Origin: Streptomyces milbemycinicus
GTDB taxonomy: Bacteria > Actinomycetota > Actinomycetes > Streptomycetales > Streptomycetaceae
DNA: 42,843 nt
Direction: 5' to 3'
NCBI RefSeq assembly: GCF_002154605.1
Contig: NZ_MUNE01000030.1
Location: 1-42,843, forward strand
Part shown: positions 23,589-32,043 of the stretch, piece after piece
Position numbering within the stretch: the stretch's first letter is position 1
Layout of the letters: every line of letters begins with the position of its first letter
The notes under the pieces: generated by a model
The model's database searches: none
The model's input: the letters and a program-made list of their open reading frames with translations, nothing else
Told to the model about the DNA's origin: nothing
Translations under genes and position numbers: made by a program

Positions 23589-25081
23589 CCGGTGTGACCG
23601 TGATCGGAGGTGGCCTCGCCGGGATGACGGCGGCGTGGACCATCCGCAAGCTCGGAGTGCCGGTGCGGCTGCTGGAAGCCGCACCGGAACTCGGCGGAAT
23701 GGCCGGGTCACGAGTGATCGGCAACCGGGTCGAGGACCACGGGGTGCATATCTTCCCCGCCTGGTACGGCAATGCGCTCCGCCTCGTCGAAGAGCTGAGC
23801 ATCGTCGACAACCTGCGCGAGTGCGACAACTTCTACCAGTTGATGCCGGGTGAGTTCCCCACCTTCCGCACCTTCCGCTCGCTCTTCACCCTGGGGGACT
23901 TCGTCAAGGACATCCGCTCGGGGGTCACACCGGCCGCCGACCGGCTGCTGTTCTACTACGGGCTGATCGATCTGCTCGCCCAGCGATACGAAGGCCGCGA
24001 CGAATCCCTCCACGGCTTTCTCCACAGCCGCTGGTATCTGACCGACACGGCCATCGCCGACATCGAGCACCTGTTCGTCGCGTCCAGCGCCGCGGAGAGC
24101 CAAGCGGCGTCGGCGGCGAGCTTCCGCGGCAGCATCGCCGCGTTCTCCCGGCAGCCCGGTCGCGTACGGATGCCGAAGGGCGATCTGGACACCTGGTTCA
24201 TCGGCCCCTTCCGTCGGCGCCTGGAAGCCGATGGTGTCGAGGTCCGCACCGGTGTGGAACTGCTCGAGGTCTCCGTGGACGGAGACCGTCTGGGCACCAT
24301 CACCTTGTGTGATGGGGACACGGTGATCGAGGAGGTCAACGGCCACGTCGTGCTGGCAGTCCCGCATGGGCGTCTGTCCGGGCTCGGCCGCGCCGTCACC
24401 CGTGCGCTGCGACCGCCCCATGGGGTCGATGAGCTGTGCTCCCGTCCGCTCGGGGCGCTGCACGTATATCTGCGGCGGCGGTTGCCGGGACTGCCGGACG
24501 AGCACATACGTCTGGTCGGCTCGCGTCACGCCATCACCCTCATCGACGTCGGTCAGGTCTGGGAAGGACACCGCACCACCCTCCTCAACTGCGTGGTCGG
24601 CCGTGTCGCGCGGCTCGCGGAGCTGTCCGAAGCCGAGGCGGTCAAGGTCCTGGTGGAGGAGCTGATGGGCTATCTGCCGGTGCTCACCTGGGACGACATC
24701 GAACACGTCTGCTATCAGCCGCACTTCGCGGAGCCGTTCTTCGCCCCGGGGCCCGGTTCCGATCAGTACCGGCCGGTGAGCTCGACCGCACTGGCCAATC
24801 TGCATATCGCCGGGGACTTCTGCGCCGCCCCGGCGGGTGTGGCCGGTATGGAAGGCGCGGTCCGATCGGGGCTGGCCGCCGCCGAATCGGTCCGTCGGGC
24901 GCTGCGCCCCGACGCCCCGCGGGTGCGGATCGACGACATCGGCACGGTCAGCCCCTCGGCCGCCCGCGGCCTCCGGGTGGCGCTCGCCCCGGTCGCCGCG
25001 GCCGTCCGGTTGCTGGCCAAGCGCCCACGCGGACGCGGGGCGGCGGCCACCGCCGGACACGACCTCGACGGGCAACCGTAA
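23585..25081 (+). CDS. FAD-dependent amine-oxidase-type oxidoreductase (HpnE/phytoene-desaturase-like)
   Basis: This 498-residue flavoprotein has N-terminal GVTVIGGGLAGMTAAWTI (dinucleotide fold), LLEAAPELGGMAGSR and VEDHGVHIFPAWYGNALRLV, which are shared by HpnE (hydroxysqualene dehydroxylase) and plant-type phytoene/zeta-carotene desaturases. The C-terminal FAD clamp is NLHIAGDFCAAPAGVAGMEG. In hopanoid clusters HpnE partners HpnC/HpnD, absent here, so a role in dehydrogenating, reducing or isomerising the terpenoid chain or rings is more likely. Its translation is coupled to the cyclase (ATGA), which argues for the same substrate. The final ~45 residues are Arg/Ala-rich and probably disordered. 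Confidence 0.88.
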   Translation: MTGVTVIGGGLAGMTAAWTIRKLGVPVRLLEAAPELGGMAGSRVIGNRVEDHGVHIFPAWYGNALRLVEELSIVDNLRECDNFYQLMPGEFPTFRTFRSLFTLGDFVKDIRSGVTPAADRLLFYYGLIDLLAQRYEGRDESLHGFLHSRWYLTDTAIADIEHLFVASSAAESQAASAASFRGSIAAFSRQPGRVRMPKGDLDTWFIGPFRRRLEADGVEVRTGVELLEVSVDGDRLGTITLCDGDTVIEEVNGHVVLAVPHGRLSGLGRAVTRALRPPHGVDELCSRPLGALHVYLRRRLPGLPDEHIRLVGSRHAITLIDVGQVWEGHRTTLLNCVVGRVARLAELSEAEAVKVLVEELMGYLPVLTWDDIEHVCYQPHFAEPFFAPGPGSDQYRPVSSTALANLHIAGDFCAAPAGVAGMEGAVRSGLAAAESVRRALRPDAPRVRIDDIGTVSPSAARGLRVALAPVAAAVRLLAKRPRGRGAAATAGHDLDGQP

Positions 25082-25116
25082 GCCTCAGCAATGGGAAACC
25101 AAGAGGAGATGGTGAC

Positions 25117-26502
25117 ATGGACAGCGGTTCCGCGGTGGTTCAGGCGCCCGGTGCGATACCTGTCGTGGGACACCTGACCGCGTTCCTGCGGGCACCACTG
25201 CCGTTTCTGCGCGGCCTGCCCGCACACGGTCCGCTGGTGACGATCCGGCTCGGCAGGCAGCGTGTCATCGTGGTGTGCGATCCCGAGCTGACCCGTACGG
25301 TGCTGGTGCAGGACCGGGTCTTCGACAAGGGCGGGCCCCTCTACGAGAGGCTGCGCGAGGCGGGCGGACAGGGCCTCGCCAGTTGCCCGAGCGGAGAACA
25401 CCGCCGACAGCGCCGACTGATCCAGCCGGCCTTCCACCACAGCCGCTTCCCGGGGTACGCCCACGTCATGGCCGAGCGGATGGACACCCTCCTCGGCGGC
25501 TGGCACGACGGCCAGACCCTCGACCTCACCACGGAGACCCGGAGGATCGCCGCCGACGTGGTCATCTCCGCCATCTTCGGCACCGGCCTGGACGCGGCCG
25601 TCCACACCCGCCTGGCCACCGACTTCCACACCCTGCTGGCCGGCTTCACCCGGCACACCCTCACCCCGAAACCGCTGCGCAAGGTGCCCACACCGGGCAA
25701 CCTCCGCTACGAGCGCGCCACCCGCCGGGTGCGCCGGACCATGGCCGATCTCACCACCACATACCGCGCCCACGGCGATACCGGCGAAACGAACCTGCTG
25801 TCCCTGCTCATCTCGGCCCGCGACCCGGAAAGCGACTCGCCCGCCCTGACGGACGACGAACTTGTGGACCAGGCCGTGACCATGTACTCGGCGGGGACGG
25901 AGACGACGGCGAGCGCGGTGTGCTGGGCCCTGTTCCTGGCCGCCCTGCACCCCGAGGTCCACGACCGGCTGATCACCGAGATCGACACGGTGCTGGACGG
26001 ACGGACAGCCGACTGGAGCGACCTTCCCCGTCTGATCTACACCCGGCAGGTGTTCACCGAAGCCATCCGCATGTACCCGCCCGGCTGGTTCCTCACCCGG
26101 CGGACGGAATCGGACACCCGCTTGGGCTCGTACGACCTTCCGAAGGGCACGACGATCGCCTACAGCCCCTATCTCATCAGCCACCTGCCCGGCCTCTACC
26201 CGGACCCGGAAACCTTCGATCCCGACCGCTGGAAGCCGGCCGAGCGGGGGCCGGAGGTCCCGGTCACCGTGTTCGGTGGCGGCGCCCGCAAATGCATCGG
26301 CGACCAGTTCGCCCTCGTCGAAGGAGTCCTGCTGCTCGCCTCCCTCGTCAGCCACTGGCACATCGATTTCCACCCCGACAGCCTCTCCCTCCCCCGGCTG
26401 CCCCAGCTCACCCTCAACCCCGGAAAGATGAAGGCCACCGTCACGGCACGTCGAGGCGGCGAAGACCGGCAGCGGCACACATCACAGTCACGGGTTCCCT
26501 GA
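25117..26502 (+). CDS. Cytochrome P450, terpenoid-tailoring type
   Basis: This 461-residue P450 has I-helix YSAGTETTASAVCWALF, ExxR in EAIRMYPPGW and the haem loop FGGGARKCIGDQFAL with Cys393. The general pattern recalls pentalenene/epi-isozizaene oxygenases (CYP183/CYP170-like), which act on cyclised terpenes, fitting its place last after the cyclase and flavoprotein genes. ATG 25117 follows AGAGGAG at a proper distance; a much longer upstream frame is a shadow of the flavoprotein gene. The 35-bp gap from the previous stop is among the largest in the operon. The 3' end overlaps the convergent phage-tail gene by 15 bp with no visible terminator. No ferredoxin gene is present. Confidence 0.92.
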   Translation: MDSGSAVVQAPGAIPVVGHLTAFLRAPLPFLRGLPAHGPLVTIRLGRQRVIVVCDPELTRTVLVQDRVFDKGGPLYERLREAGGQGLASCPSGEHRRQRRLIQPAFHHSRFPGYAHVMAERMDTLLGGWHDGQTLDLTTETRRIAADVVISAIFGTGLDAAVHTRLATDFHTLLAGFTRHTLTPKPLRKVPTPGNLRYERATRRVRRTMADLTTTYRAHGDTGETNLLSLLISARDPESDSPALTDDELVDQAVTMYSAGTETTASAVCWALFLAALHPEVHDRLITEIDTVLDGRTADWSDLPRLIYTRQVFTEAIRMYPPGWFLTRRTESDTRLGSYDLPKGTTIAYSPYLISHLPGLYPDPETFDPDRWKPAERGPEVPVTVFGGGARKCIGDQFALVEGVLLLASLVSHWHIDFHPDSLSLPRLPQLTLNPGKMKATVTARRGGEDRQRHTSQSRVP

Positions 26503-26685
26503 CGCAGGAGAAGGTGGCGGCGGCTCGTCCGCGGGGTCCTCCTGGGCGGAGGGTGGCGGCGGCTCCGCTGCCGCCAGGGCCGCCGGCATCGTGCCGGGCT
26601 TGCTGTTGACGTACGTGGTGAGCCGGTGGACCTGCCGTTCCAGGGCCCTGATCCGGTCCACGATGTCCTCGGGCAGGTTCGCCAT
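26488..26685 (-). CDS. Small protein ending the phage-tail operon
   Basis: This 65-residue protein has an N-terminal helix predicted as a coiled coil (LPEDIVDRIRALERQVHRLT) and a Pro/Ala-rich tail (PPPPSAQEDP). I recall similar short proteins at the end of Streptomyces siphophage tail cassettes, but know no function. The start overlaps the stop of the Gp37-like gene by one base (TGATG), implying coupled translation. The stop lies inside the last codons of the convergent P450 gene. Confidence 0.7.
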   Translation of the reverse strand: MANLPEDIVDRIRALERQVHRLTTYVNSKPGTMPAALAAAEPPPPSAQEDPADEPPPPSPASGNP

Positions 26686-27782
26686 CAGTCTGTCTCCTCC
26701 AGATACAGATCGGCGGTCTCCGGGCGCCCCCGCTCGGGGGCGGTGACCTTGATGCCGACCACGCGATAGCGGGCGTCCAGGCCCTCGGAGAACCACACGT
26801 CCTTGATGCGCAGCCGCACGGTCGTGCCGAGCAGCGCGGGCGTGGTGTCGGAGCCGAGACGGATCCGGACCGAGGGGATGACCACCGGGCCGCGCAGGGC
26901 GGCGAGTTCGGAGCGGGCGAACGCGTCGAGCGTCGCCCTGTCGGTGACGTTGCTGTGGTCGGAGGTGGTGTCCAGCCGGGGGAACCCGGCCGCGATCAGG
27001 TCCTGCGCCACCTGTTCCCCGGACAGGACCGGACCGCTCGCCCCGCCCCCCGGGGTACCGCCCCTGGCCCGCGTGGTCGTCCCGCCGCGCGTGGCGTCGC
27101 GGGGGAAGGCGTACGACAGCACATCACCCGGCAGATCCAGCATCACGGGCTGGCTGCCCGCCTGGATCTTCGGCGAGCCGAGCTGGAGCAGCTTCACCCG
27201 GCGCCCCGTCACCGGATCCCGGTACACCGCGATCCGGTACTCGAAGCCGGGCTCCATCGCCGCCAGTTGCCCGATCGCCTCTTCCACCAGGGTCTCGTCC
27301 CCGTCGCGGTAGGCCACCGTACGGGAGGTGGTCGGGGCCGTCGTCTCGTACTCCACCCCGATCCGGCCGCCCTCGGCCCCCTGCATGTACTCCCACAGCC
27401 CACGGACGATCTCCAGATGGTCGACCGCGGAGAAGTTCAGGTTCGCGCGGATGTAGCGGCGGCCCGCGTACGAGTCGAAAGTGGCCGCCTGCAGCCCGAC
27501 CGTCGTGCTGCCCCGGTCGTCCGTGGCCGGGGTCAGGGTCCATACGATGCCGCCCCAGCACACCTCGTCCCCACGCTCCAGATAGACGGCGGTGCGCCCC
27601 TCCACCAACTCCCGGACACGCCGGGCCATCCGGGCGTCGGGCACCGGCAGGGTCGCGCTGAGCGATCCGGGTTTGCCGAGGTAGTCGTCGTACTCCACGC
27701 CTTGCAGGGGCAGCACATCGATGGCCTGGTCGGTGCGCAGATCGGTGAACACGGCGCGGTAGCGGGCGTCCACGGCACTCAT
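26685..27782 (-). CDS. Siphovirus ReqiPepy6 Gp37-like baseplate/tail protein
   Basis: This 365-residue protein matches the pattern I know as 'siphovirus ReqiPepy6 Gp37-like': a start of YRAVFTDLRTDQAIDVLPL, KPGSLSATLPVPDARMAR, GRTAVYLERGDEVCWGGIVW and YAGRRYIRANLNF. These resemble tail-tip hub/upper baseplate domains that bind the distal tail protein. Next comes LVEEAIGQLAAMEPGFEYRI, and a C-terminal DVWFSEGLDARYRVVGIKV segment. Start ATG 27782 overlaps the stop of the preceding fibre-like gene (ATGA). It would form the tip hub of the particle. Confidence 0.85.
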   Translation of the reverse strand: MSAVDARYRAVFTDLRTDQAIDVLPLQGVEYDDYLGKPGSLSATLPVPDARMARRVRELVEGRTAVYLERGDEVCWGGIVWTLTPATDDRGSTTVGLQAATFDSYAGRRYIRANLNFSAVDHLEIVRGLWEYMQGAEGGRIGVEYETTAPTTSRTVAYRDGDETLVEEAIGQLAAMEPGFEYRIAVYRDPVTGRRVKLLQLGSPKIQAGSQPVMLDLPGDVLSYAFPRDATRGGTTTRARGGTPGGGASGPVLSGEQVAQDLIAAGFPRLDTTSDHSNVTDRATLDAFARSELAALRGPVVIPSVRIRLGSDTTPALLGTTVRLRIKDVWFSEGLDARYRVVGIKVTAPERGRPETADLYLEETD

Positions 27783-28822
27783 GCCACGGGGTCGACGCGG
27801 ATGAAACGGCTGTCGAAGTGCACACGCGTCCCGGCGACGGAGGACCGGTAGGCGGCGGTCGCGGTGTAGACGGCGCCGGGGGTGAGGTTGCCCACCGGGA
27901 AGCAGGTGGAGATGGATGCCTTGCCCGCGCCGACGAGGATCGCCGCGCGGTCGTCGGAGGGAGCGAGCACTTCGGTGCCGCTCTGCAGCCTGATCCTGAA
28001 GGAGATGTACGCGGTGGCGTCCCCATCGGCGCCCGTGAAGGCACCGAAGGTGAGGGACACCCACCGCGAGGCCGGCGCGGTGAAGGTGGCGACGAGGGGG
28101 GCGGTGGTGTCGATGGGAAGGACTTCGACATACGAGGTGGAGGTGGTGCCGCCCCAGTCCGCGGTGTGCATCAGCACCGCGTTCGGAATGAACTTCGTCC
28201 ACTGGACGCCGTCCCAGCGCTCCAGCCGGCCGCCCACGTCACGGTACTGCCCGACGTACGCCCCGTTGTGCGGCGCCCCGCCCGCCGCGGGGACGATACC
28301 GCCCAGTGCCGCGGTGTAGCGGCGGCGGTCGGTGATGGCGGAGGCCCAGGTGATGCCCTTGGCGGCGGACGCCCCGGCGGGAACGGCGATCTCGTAGAGG
28401 AGTTCGGTGTTCTTGGGCACGGCAGGGGCGGTGGGGGAACCGGCCGGGGTGCCCTGCAGGAGCTCCAGGGTGGCCTCGTACCTGCCGAGGCCGTCGTAGT
28501 CGTTGTCGTAGACCCGTACGACCAGCGCGTCCACGCGCGGCAGGCTGGCGTGCCCGTCAGTGATGGTCAGCAGGGTGTCGGAGTCGACGGTGACCGGGTA
28601 GCCACCCTGCGAGCCGGTGGACGTGCCCGCGATCCACACCTGCCCGGGAGAGAGTTTGGCCTGCATGCCGGCGGCGGCGGTGCCGGCGAGCTGCAGCCCG
28701 CCGAACACGCACCCGGCGCGGGTCAGCAGCGGCCCGGCGGACGCCATGCCGAGGCCGACGGCGAGCCGGGTGTCCTCGCGGGTCTGGCCGGTGGGCAGAT
28801 GCCAGGCGGAACGAACGGTCAT
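27779..28822 (-). CDS. Tail fibre/baseplate-like protein
   Basis: This 347-residue protein begins SAWHLPTGQTREDTRLAVG and contains beta-rich, Gly-rich segments and a structural middle (GGAPHNGAYVGQYRDVGG, then ERWDGVQWTKFIPN). The end is a jelly-roll-like region (WVSLTFGAFTGADGDATAYI). In actinophages a protein with this N-terminus follows the Gp37-like protein and is treated as a minor tail or receptor-binding protein. Receptor specificity cannot be read. It lies between distal tail protein and Gp37-like genes, overlapping the latter by ATGA. Confidence 0.7.
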   Translation of the reverse strand: MTVRSAWHLPTGQTREDTRLAVGLGMASAGPLLTRAGCVFGGLQLAGTAAAGMQAKLSPGQVWIAGTSTGSQGGYPVTVDSDTLLTITDGHASLPRVDALVVRVYDNDYDGLGRYEATLELLQGTPAGSPTAPAVPKNTELLYEIAVPAGASAAKGITWASAITDRRRYTAALGGIVPAAGGAPHNGAYVGQYRDVGGRLERWDGVQWTKFIPNAVLMHTADWGGTTSTSYVEVLPIDTTAPLVATFTAPASRWVSLTFGAFTGADGDATAYISFRIRLQSGTEVLAPSDDRAAILVGAGKASISTCFPVGNLTPGAVYTATAAYRSSVAGTRVHFDSRFIRVDPVA

Positions 28823-28919
28823 AGAACGGCTCCCATGCTGATCACAGGGCTTCTGTCTTTCTCGTGTGGGTGTGCGGCGTGTGATGTGCGCGTGAAGTGG
28901 CCGGGCGTGGTGCCACGGT

Positions 28920-29834
28920 TCACCACTCCGCGCGCCGCCAGGCGATCGTGGCGGTGGCGCCCGCCCCTCCCGACGCGGCCCGGAACGACAGCTGCGAGGT
29001 GCCGGGCGGCAAGGTGAACGACTCCTCCGGAGCGCTTCCCGGGACGGCGGTGTGGCGGCGCGACGCGGTGCCGTTGAACATCACGGTCCCCTCGGCGGTG
29101 TCCACGACGAGTTCGTCGTCCGGGGCCAGGGCGATCGCGTACTCCAGCCAGTCGCCGCCGGCCCGGTTGGCCAGGCGCGGCCGGGTGCACGGCCCGGTGA
29201 AGGTGATCACCGGATGGGCGGGGGCGCTGCCGTCGTTCTCCACGGTGAGGTCGCCCGTGGCACCGGGCGCACCCCAGACAAGCGGCCATACGAGCGGCCA
29301 GGTCAGGCCCGGTTCCCGCTGCGGGAGGCCGACGGTGTCGCGCCGCCCCACCGCCTCGTAGCGGCGCGGATCGCTGGCCTTCCACTGGAGCGTCATCTTC
29401 GCCAGGCGGCTCGCCGCGAACTGCCGGTCGGTGGGGACGACGCGCTGGGTGACCCGGGCCCGCACCGCCAGCGTCTCGCCGTGCAACCGCACCGCCAGCC
29501 ATTCCTCCTCGTCGCGCACGGCGGTGGCCGCGCGCAGCGCGCGCAGGGCCTCCCGTACACCCTCGGGCCCGGAGTCCGGGTCCGGCGCGAACCACACCTG
29601 CGCGGTGACCGTACGGGCCTGCGCCCACTGCGAACCCGGCCAGCCGCCGTGGCCGACCGGGCGGTCGGCGTCGGAGGTGTCCAGGGCGGGCAACTCCTCC
29701 CAGCCGGTCAGTCCCTCTGCGGCGATCCAGTAGTCGGTGCCGGGGCCCATCAGCAGCCCGGCCCACTGCACCTGCCCATCGGCCGTGATCAGCGGTCCCG
29801 GCTCGGCGGCGGCGGTGGTGGTCTCGCTCGCCAT
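28920..29834 (-). CDS. Phage distal tail (Dit-like) protein
   Basis: This 304-residue protein has a Dit-like two-part layout. The N-terminal part includes VQWAGLLMGPGTDYWIAAEG, a loop with RPVGHGGWPGSQWAQARTVT, and RLAKMTLQWKASDPRRYEA, the usual end of the Dit N-terminal domain. A C-terminal beta-sandwich follows (TGDLTVENDGSAPAHPVITF, FTLPPGTSQLSFRAAS). Dit forms the hexameric ring joining tube to tip. It starts 1 bp after the tape measure stop. A tandem 'WPLVWPLVW' repeat is seen mid-protein. Confidence 0.8.
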   Translation of the reverse strand: MASETTTAAAEPGPLITADGQVQWAGLLMGPGTDYWIAAEGLTGWEELPALDTSDADRPVGHGGWPGSQWAQARTVTAQVWFAPDPDSGPEGVREALRALRAATAVRDEEEWLAVRLHGETLAVRARVTQRVVPTDRQFAASRLAKMTLQWKASDPRRYEAVGRRDTVGLPQREPGLTWPLVWPLVWGAPGATGDLTVENDGSAPAHPVITFTGPCTRPRLANRAGGDWLEYAIALAPDDELVVDTAEGTVMFNGTASRRHTAVPGSAPEESFTLPPGTSQLSFRAASGGAGATATIAWRRAEW

Positions 29835-29835
29835 G

Positions 29836-30993
29836 TCACCCCCTCGCCTTCATCAGGAACATCAGATCCTCGGCGGTCTGCCGGGCACTGGCGCCCGGGG
29901 CCTCGTGGTAGTGCTCGATGACGAACCCGCCACCCGGTTTGCCCGCGATGGCGAGCCCGGGCGCGGGCCCGGTGCGGGCCAGCAGGGCGTTCAGCCGGTT
30001 CAGCGGCAGTACGGCTTCGGCCTGCCCGGCCTCGGCGAGCAGCGCGAGGGTGCCTCCGGGGCGGGGCAGCACGATGCCGCCCTGGGCGAGTGTGGGGATG
30101 GTGGGCAGGTTCACCCCGAACGACTTGCCGCCGATCCCCGGCACCCAGGAGGGGACCGACACCTTGACCCGGTTCAGCGCCCCGATCGCCCGGTTGACCA
30201 GCCCGATCACCCCGTTCAGCGGCCCCCGCACGGCGCCGAGCACGGCACTGAACGCGCCCCGTACGACCCCGGCCAGCCCGCTGAACGCGTGCTGGATGCC
30301 GTTCCTGGTGGCCCGGAACGCGGCCGGGATCTTCTCCGAGAAGAAGGACAGCAGCGGGCGGATCACGGCCATGATGGCGTGGATCACCGTGGTGATGATG
30401 GTCTTGTAGATGTTGAAGTAGGTCTTCACCACGGTCCAGATGACCTTCAGCACGACCGTGAACGCCACCTTGATGGCATCCCAGGTCGCCTGCACCACCT
30501 GTTTCGCCACCCGCATCGTGCTGCCGATGACCTGGCCGACGATCCTGAAGGCAGCCTGGACGATGCGCTGGACCGTCTTGGACTGCATGGCCATGTCGAC
30601 AAGCTTCATGATCAGCGGCATCAGCAGCGCCATGACAGCCCCGAAGACATTCGACTTCATGGCGGTGTTCAGGCCCTTCTGGGCCGTGGTCACCCCCTGG
30701 AGCCCCGTCTTCATCCGCCCCATCAGCCCCCCGCCGGTCGCCGCGCCGCGGCCCGCGGTGGTCATGGAACGGCCGCTCTTGGCGACACTGCGCTCGGCGG
30801 CGTTGGCTTCTCGCTGCAGGGTGCGCATGGAGTTGGCCGACTTGTCGACGTCGTCCTTGATACGGCCCACGGCGCCGCCGGCCTGGGTCGCGGTCCGGGC
30901 GAACTTGGAGACGGTGGTATCGGTCTGGCCGGTGCCGTTCTTCAGCCTCAGCAGCGCGGACGAGGACCTGTTGAGTGCAGCGAGCAGTGACAT
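29836..30993 (-). CDS. Short phage tail tape measure protein
   Basis: This 385-residue protein has tape measure character: an N-terminal helical region (FARTATQAGGAVGRIKDDVD), long amphipathic/hydrophobic helices (VFGAVMALLMPLIMKLVDMA; KVIWTVVKTYFNIYKTIITT), and the C-terminal PTLAQGGIVLPRPGGTLALL, then EAGQAEAVLPLNRL, seen in many actinophage tape measures. It lacks lysozyme, peptidase or transglycosylase domains. Since tape length sets tail length (roughly 0.15 nm per residue is the usual rule), the tail would be very short, near 60 nm. It follows the coiled-coil gene by 23 bp. Confidence 0.85.
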   Translation of the reverse strand: MSLLAALNRSSSALLRLKNGTGQTDTTVSKFARTATQAGGAVGRIKDDVDKSANSMRTLQREANAAERSVAKSGRSMTTAGRGAATGGGLMGRMKTGLQGVTTAQKGLNTAMKSNVFGAVMALLMPLIMKLVDMAMQSKTVQRIVQAAFRIVGQVIGSTMRVAKQVVQATWDAIKVAFTVVLKVIWTVVKTYFNIYKTIITTVIHAIMAVIRPLLSFFSEKIPAAFRATRNGIQHAFSGLAGVVRGAFSAVLGAVRGPLNGVIGLVNRAIGALNRVKVSVPSWVPGIGGKSFGVNLPTIPTLAQGGIVLPRPGGTLALLAEAGQAEAVLPLNRLNALLARTGPAPGLAIAGKPGGGFVIEHYHEAPGASARQTAEDLMFLMKARG

Positions 30994-31016
30994 GGCGGAT
31001 GCCTCCCTCCGTCCCC

Positions 31017-31598
31017 TCAGCCCAAGGCCTGGGCCAGGCTGTCGATGCGGGCCTCAAGGTGGTTGATGCGCTCGGCGGCTTCGCTGAAGGACCTGGTGTT
31101 GCCGATGTGCGCCTGTTGTTGTGGGGCGCTGCGGCTGACCTGGGTACGCAGGGCGTCCAGGCGGCTGTTCGCCCGGTGGGCCTGGTTGACGGCCTGGTTG
31201 ATACGTTCGGTCAGAGCCTGGTGCACATGGCTGTGGAGCTGCTTCAGGGGTGACTCGACATCCTGTTTCACAAAGTCGTGCAGGTGATCGACACGCTCCT
31301 TGAGCTCGGCGATGGACGACTTGATGCCGTCGATCGTCTGCTGTGCTTCCCGCTCGGCGCGTCTCTCCTGGAAGAGTTCCAGGAGGTTGATGTCCTTTCC
31401 CGCGACCTTGAAGGAATAGGTGGCCAGGTTGGCCTCGCCCTTGAACGCCGTGGCCTCGAGTTTGAGAGCGTTGGCCTCGGAGTTGATGAGCGTCATCGCC
31501 TCCTGGTGCAACTTCTTCTGGAACCCCGCCCAGTAGCGGTCGAGCCAACTCGCCACGACCGCCACGGCGACCTTCGTCGCCTCTTCACCGATGCTCAC
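31017..31598 (-). CDS. Coiled-coil protein of unknown function within the tail operon
   Basis: This 193-residue, mostly helical protein has an Ala/Val-rich start (EEATKVAVAVVASWLDRYWA) and then long charged helices with heptad character (IKSSIAELKERVDHLHDFVK; HVHQALTERINQAVNQAH; ERINHLEARIDSLAQAL). I recognise no family. It sits between the tail assembly chaperone and the tape measure, where phages normally have nothing or a second chaperone, so it may be a structural or chaperone-like addition. GTG 31598 is preceded by GGGAGGG; base use is less GC-rich than the flanking genes, hinting at separate origin. Confidence 0.7.
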   Translation of the reverse strand: MSIGEEATKVAVAVVASWLDRYWAGFQKKLHQEAMTLINSEANALKLEATAFKGEANLATYSFKVAGKDINLLELFQERRAEREAQQTIDGIKSSIAELKERVDHLHDFVKQDVESPLKQLHSHVHQALTERINQAVNQAHRANSRLDALRTQVSRSAPQQQAHIGNTRSFSEAAERINHLEARIDSLAQALG

Positions 31599-31629
31599 GC
31601 ACCCTCCCAGGGGGCTCGAACGGACCGTT

Positions 31630-32043
31630 TCAACCGAAGAACCGCGCCAGCTCCGCCGCGGTCGGCGCACGGTCAGTGGCGGCCGGCCCCGGCGCGTCGG
31701 ATGCTCCCGCGGCCCCCGCGCCCGGCCGGGGCACCGGCACCGGCGCCTCCGGCGGGTCCGCGTACTCGTCGCGGTTGACCGACGCGTACATCCAGTTGGC
31801 GATCGCGAGGTGGTCGACCACCGCCGCCAGCAGATGGTCCGTCAGCCGCCACTCCGCGGCCTCGCCCTCCCGGGCCCGTACGAACGCCGAGTCCGGCGGC
31901 AGATGGCGGACCAGGACCGACAGCCGCCGCGAGGACAGCGTCTCCCGGTGCCAGTCGAGCAGATCGACGCCGTAGTACCGCAGCAGATCAGCCTCCAGCG
32001 CCTCGGCGTGCTCCTCCACGAGCGCGCCGAGGCTCAGCCTTCC
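31630..32043 (-). CDS. Tail assembly chaperone, frameshift-extended C-terminal part (gpT-like)
   Basis: This reading frame, -1 relative to the gene before it, begins before that gene's stop and has no good start of its own. The conserved part starts RLSLGALVEEHAEALEADLL and includes YYGVDLLDWHRETLSSRRLS, AAEWRLTDHLLAAVVDHLAI and ANWMYASVNRDEY, followed by a Pro/Ala tail. In siphophages the G-T chaperone is made by a -1 slip near the end of the first gene. The sequence GGGGGAA (minus strand, 32046-32040) lies just before the stop and is the likely slip site. The fusion protein would guard and recruit the tape measure during tail assembly. Start given here is the slip position, not a start codon. 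Confidence 0.72.
   Translation of the reverse strand, partial: GRLSLGALVEEHAEALEADLLRYYGVDLLDWHRETLSSRRLSVLVRHLPPDSAFVRAREGEAAEWRLTDHLLAAVVDHLAIANWMYASVNRDEYADPPEAPVPVPRPGAGAAGASDAPGPAATDRAPTAAELARFFG

Noticed and set aside
21645..25081. A hopanoid biosynthesis cluster
   Set aside because: Only SHC-like and HpnE-like genes are present; HpnC, HpnD, HpnG and HpnH are missing, and kyn, UbiA and UbiG-type genes surround them.
24763..26478. 571-codon antisense frame over the second P450
   Set aside because: Shadow of a gene with full P450 motifs on the other strand.
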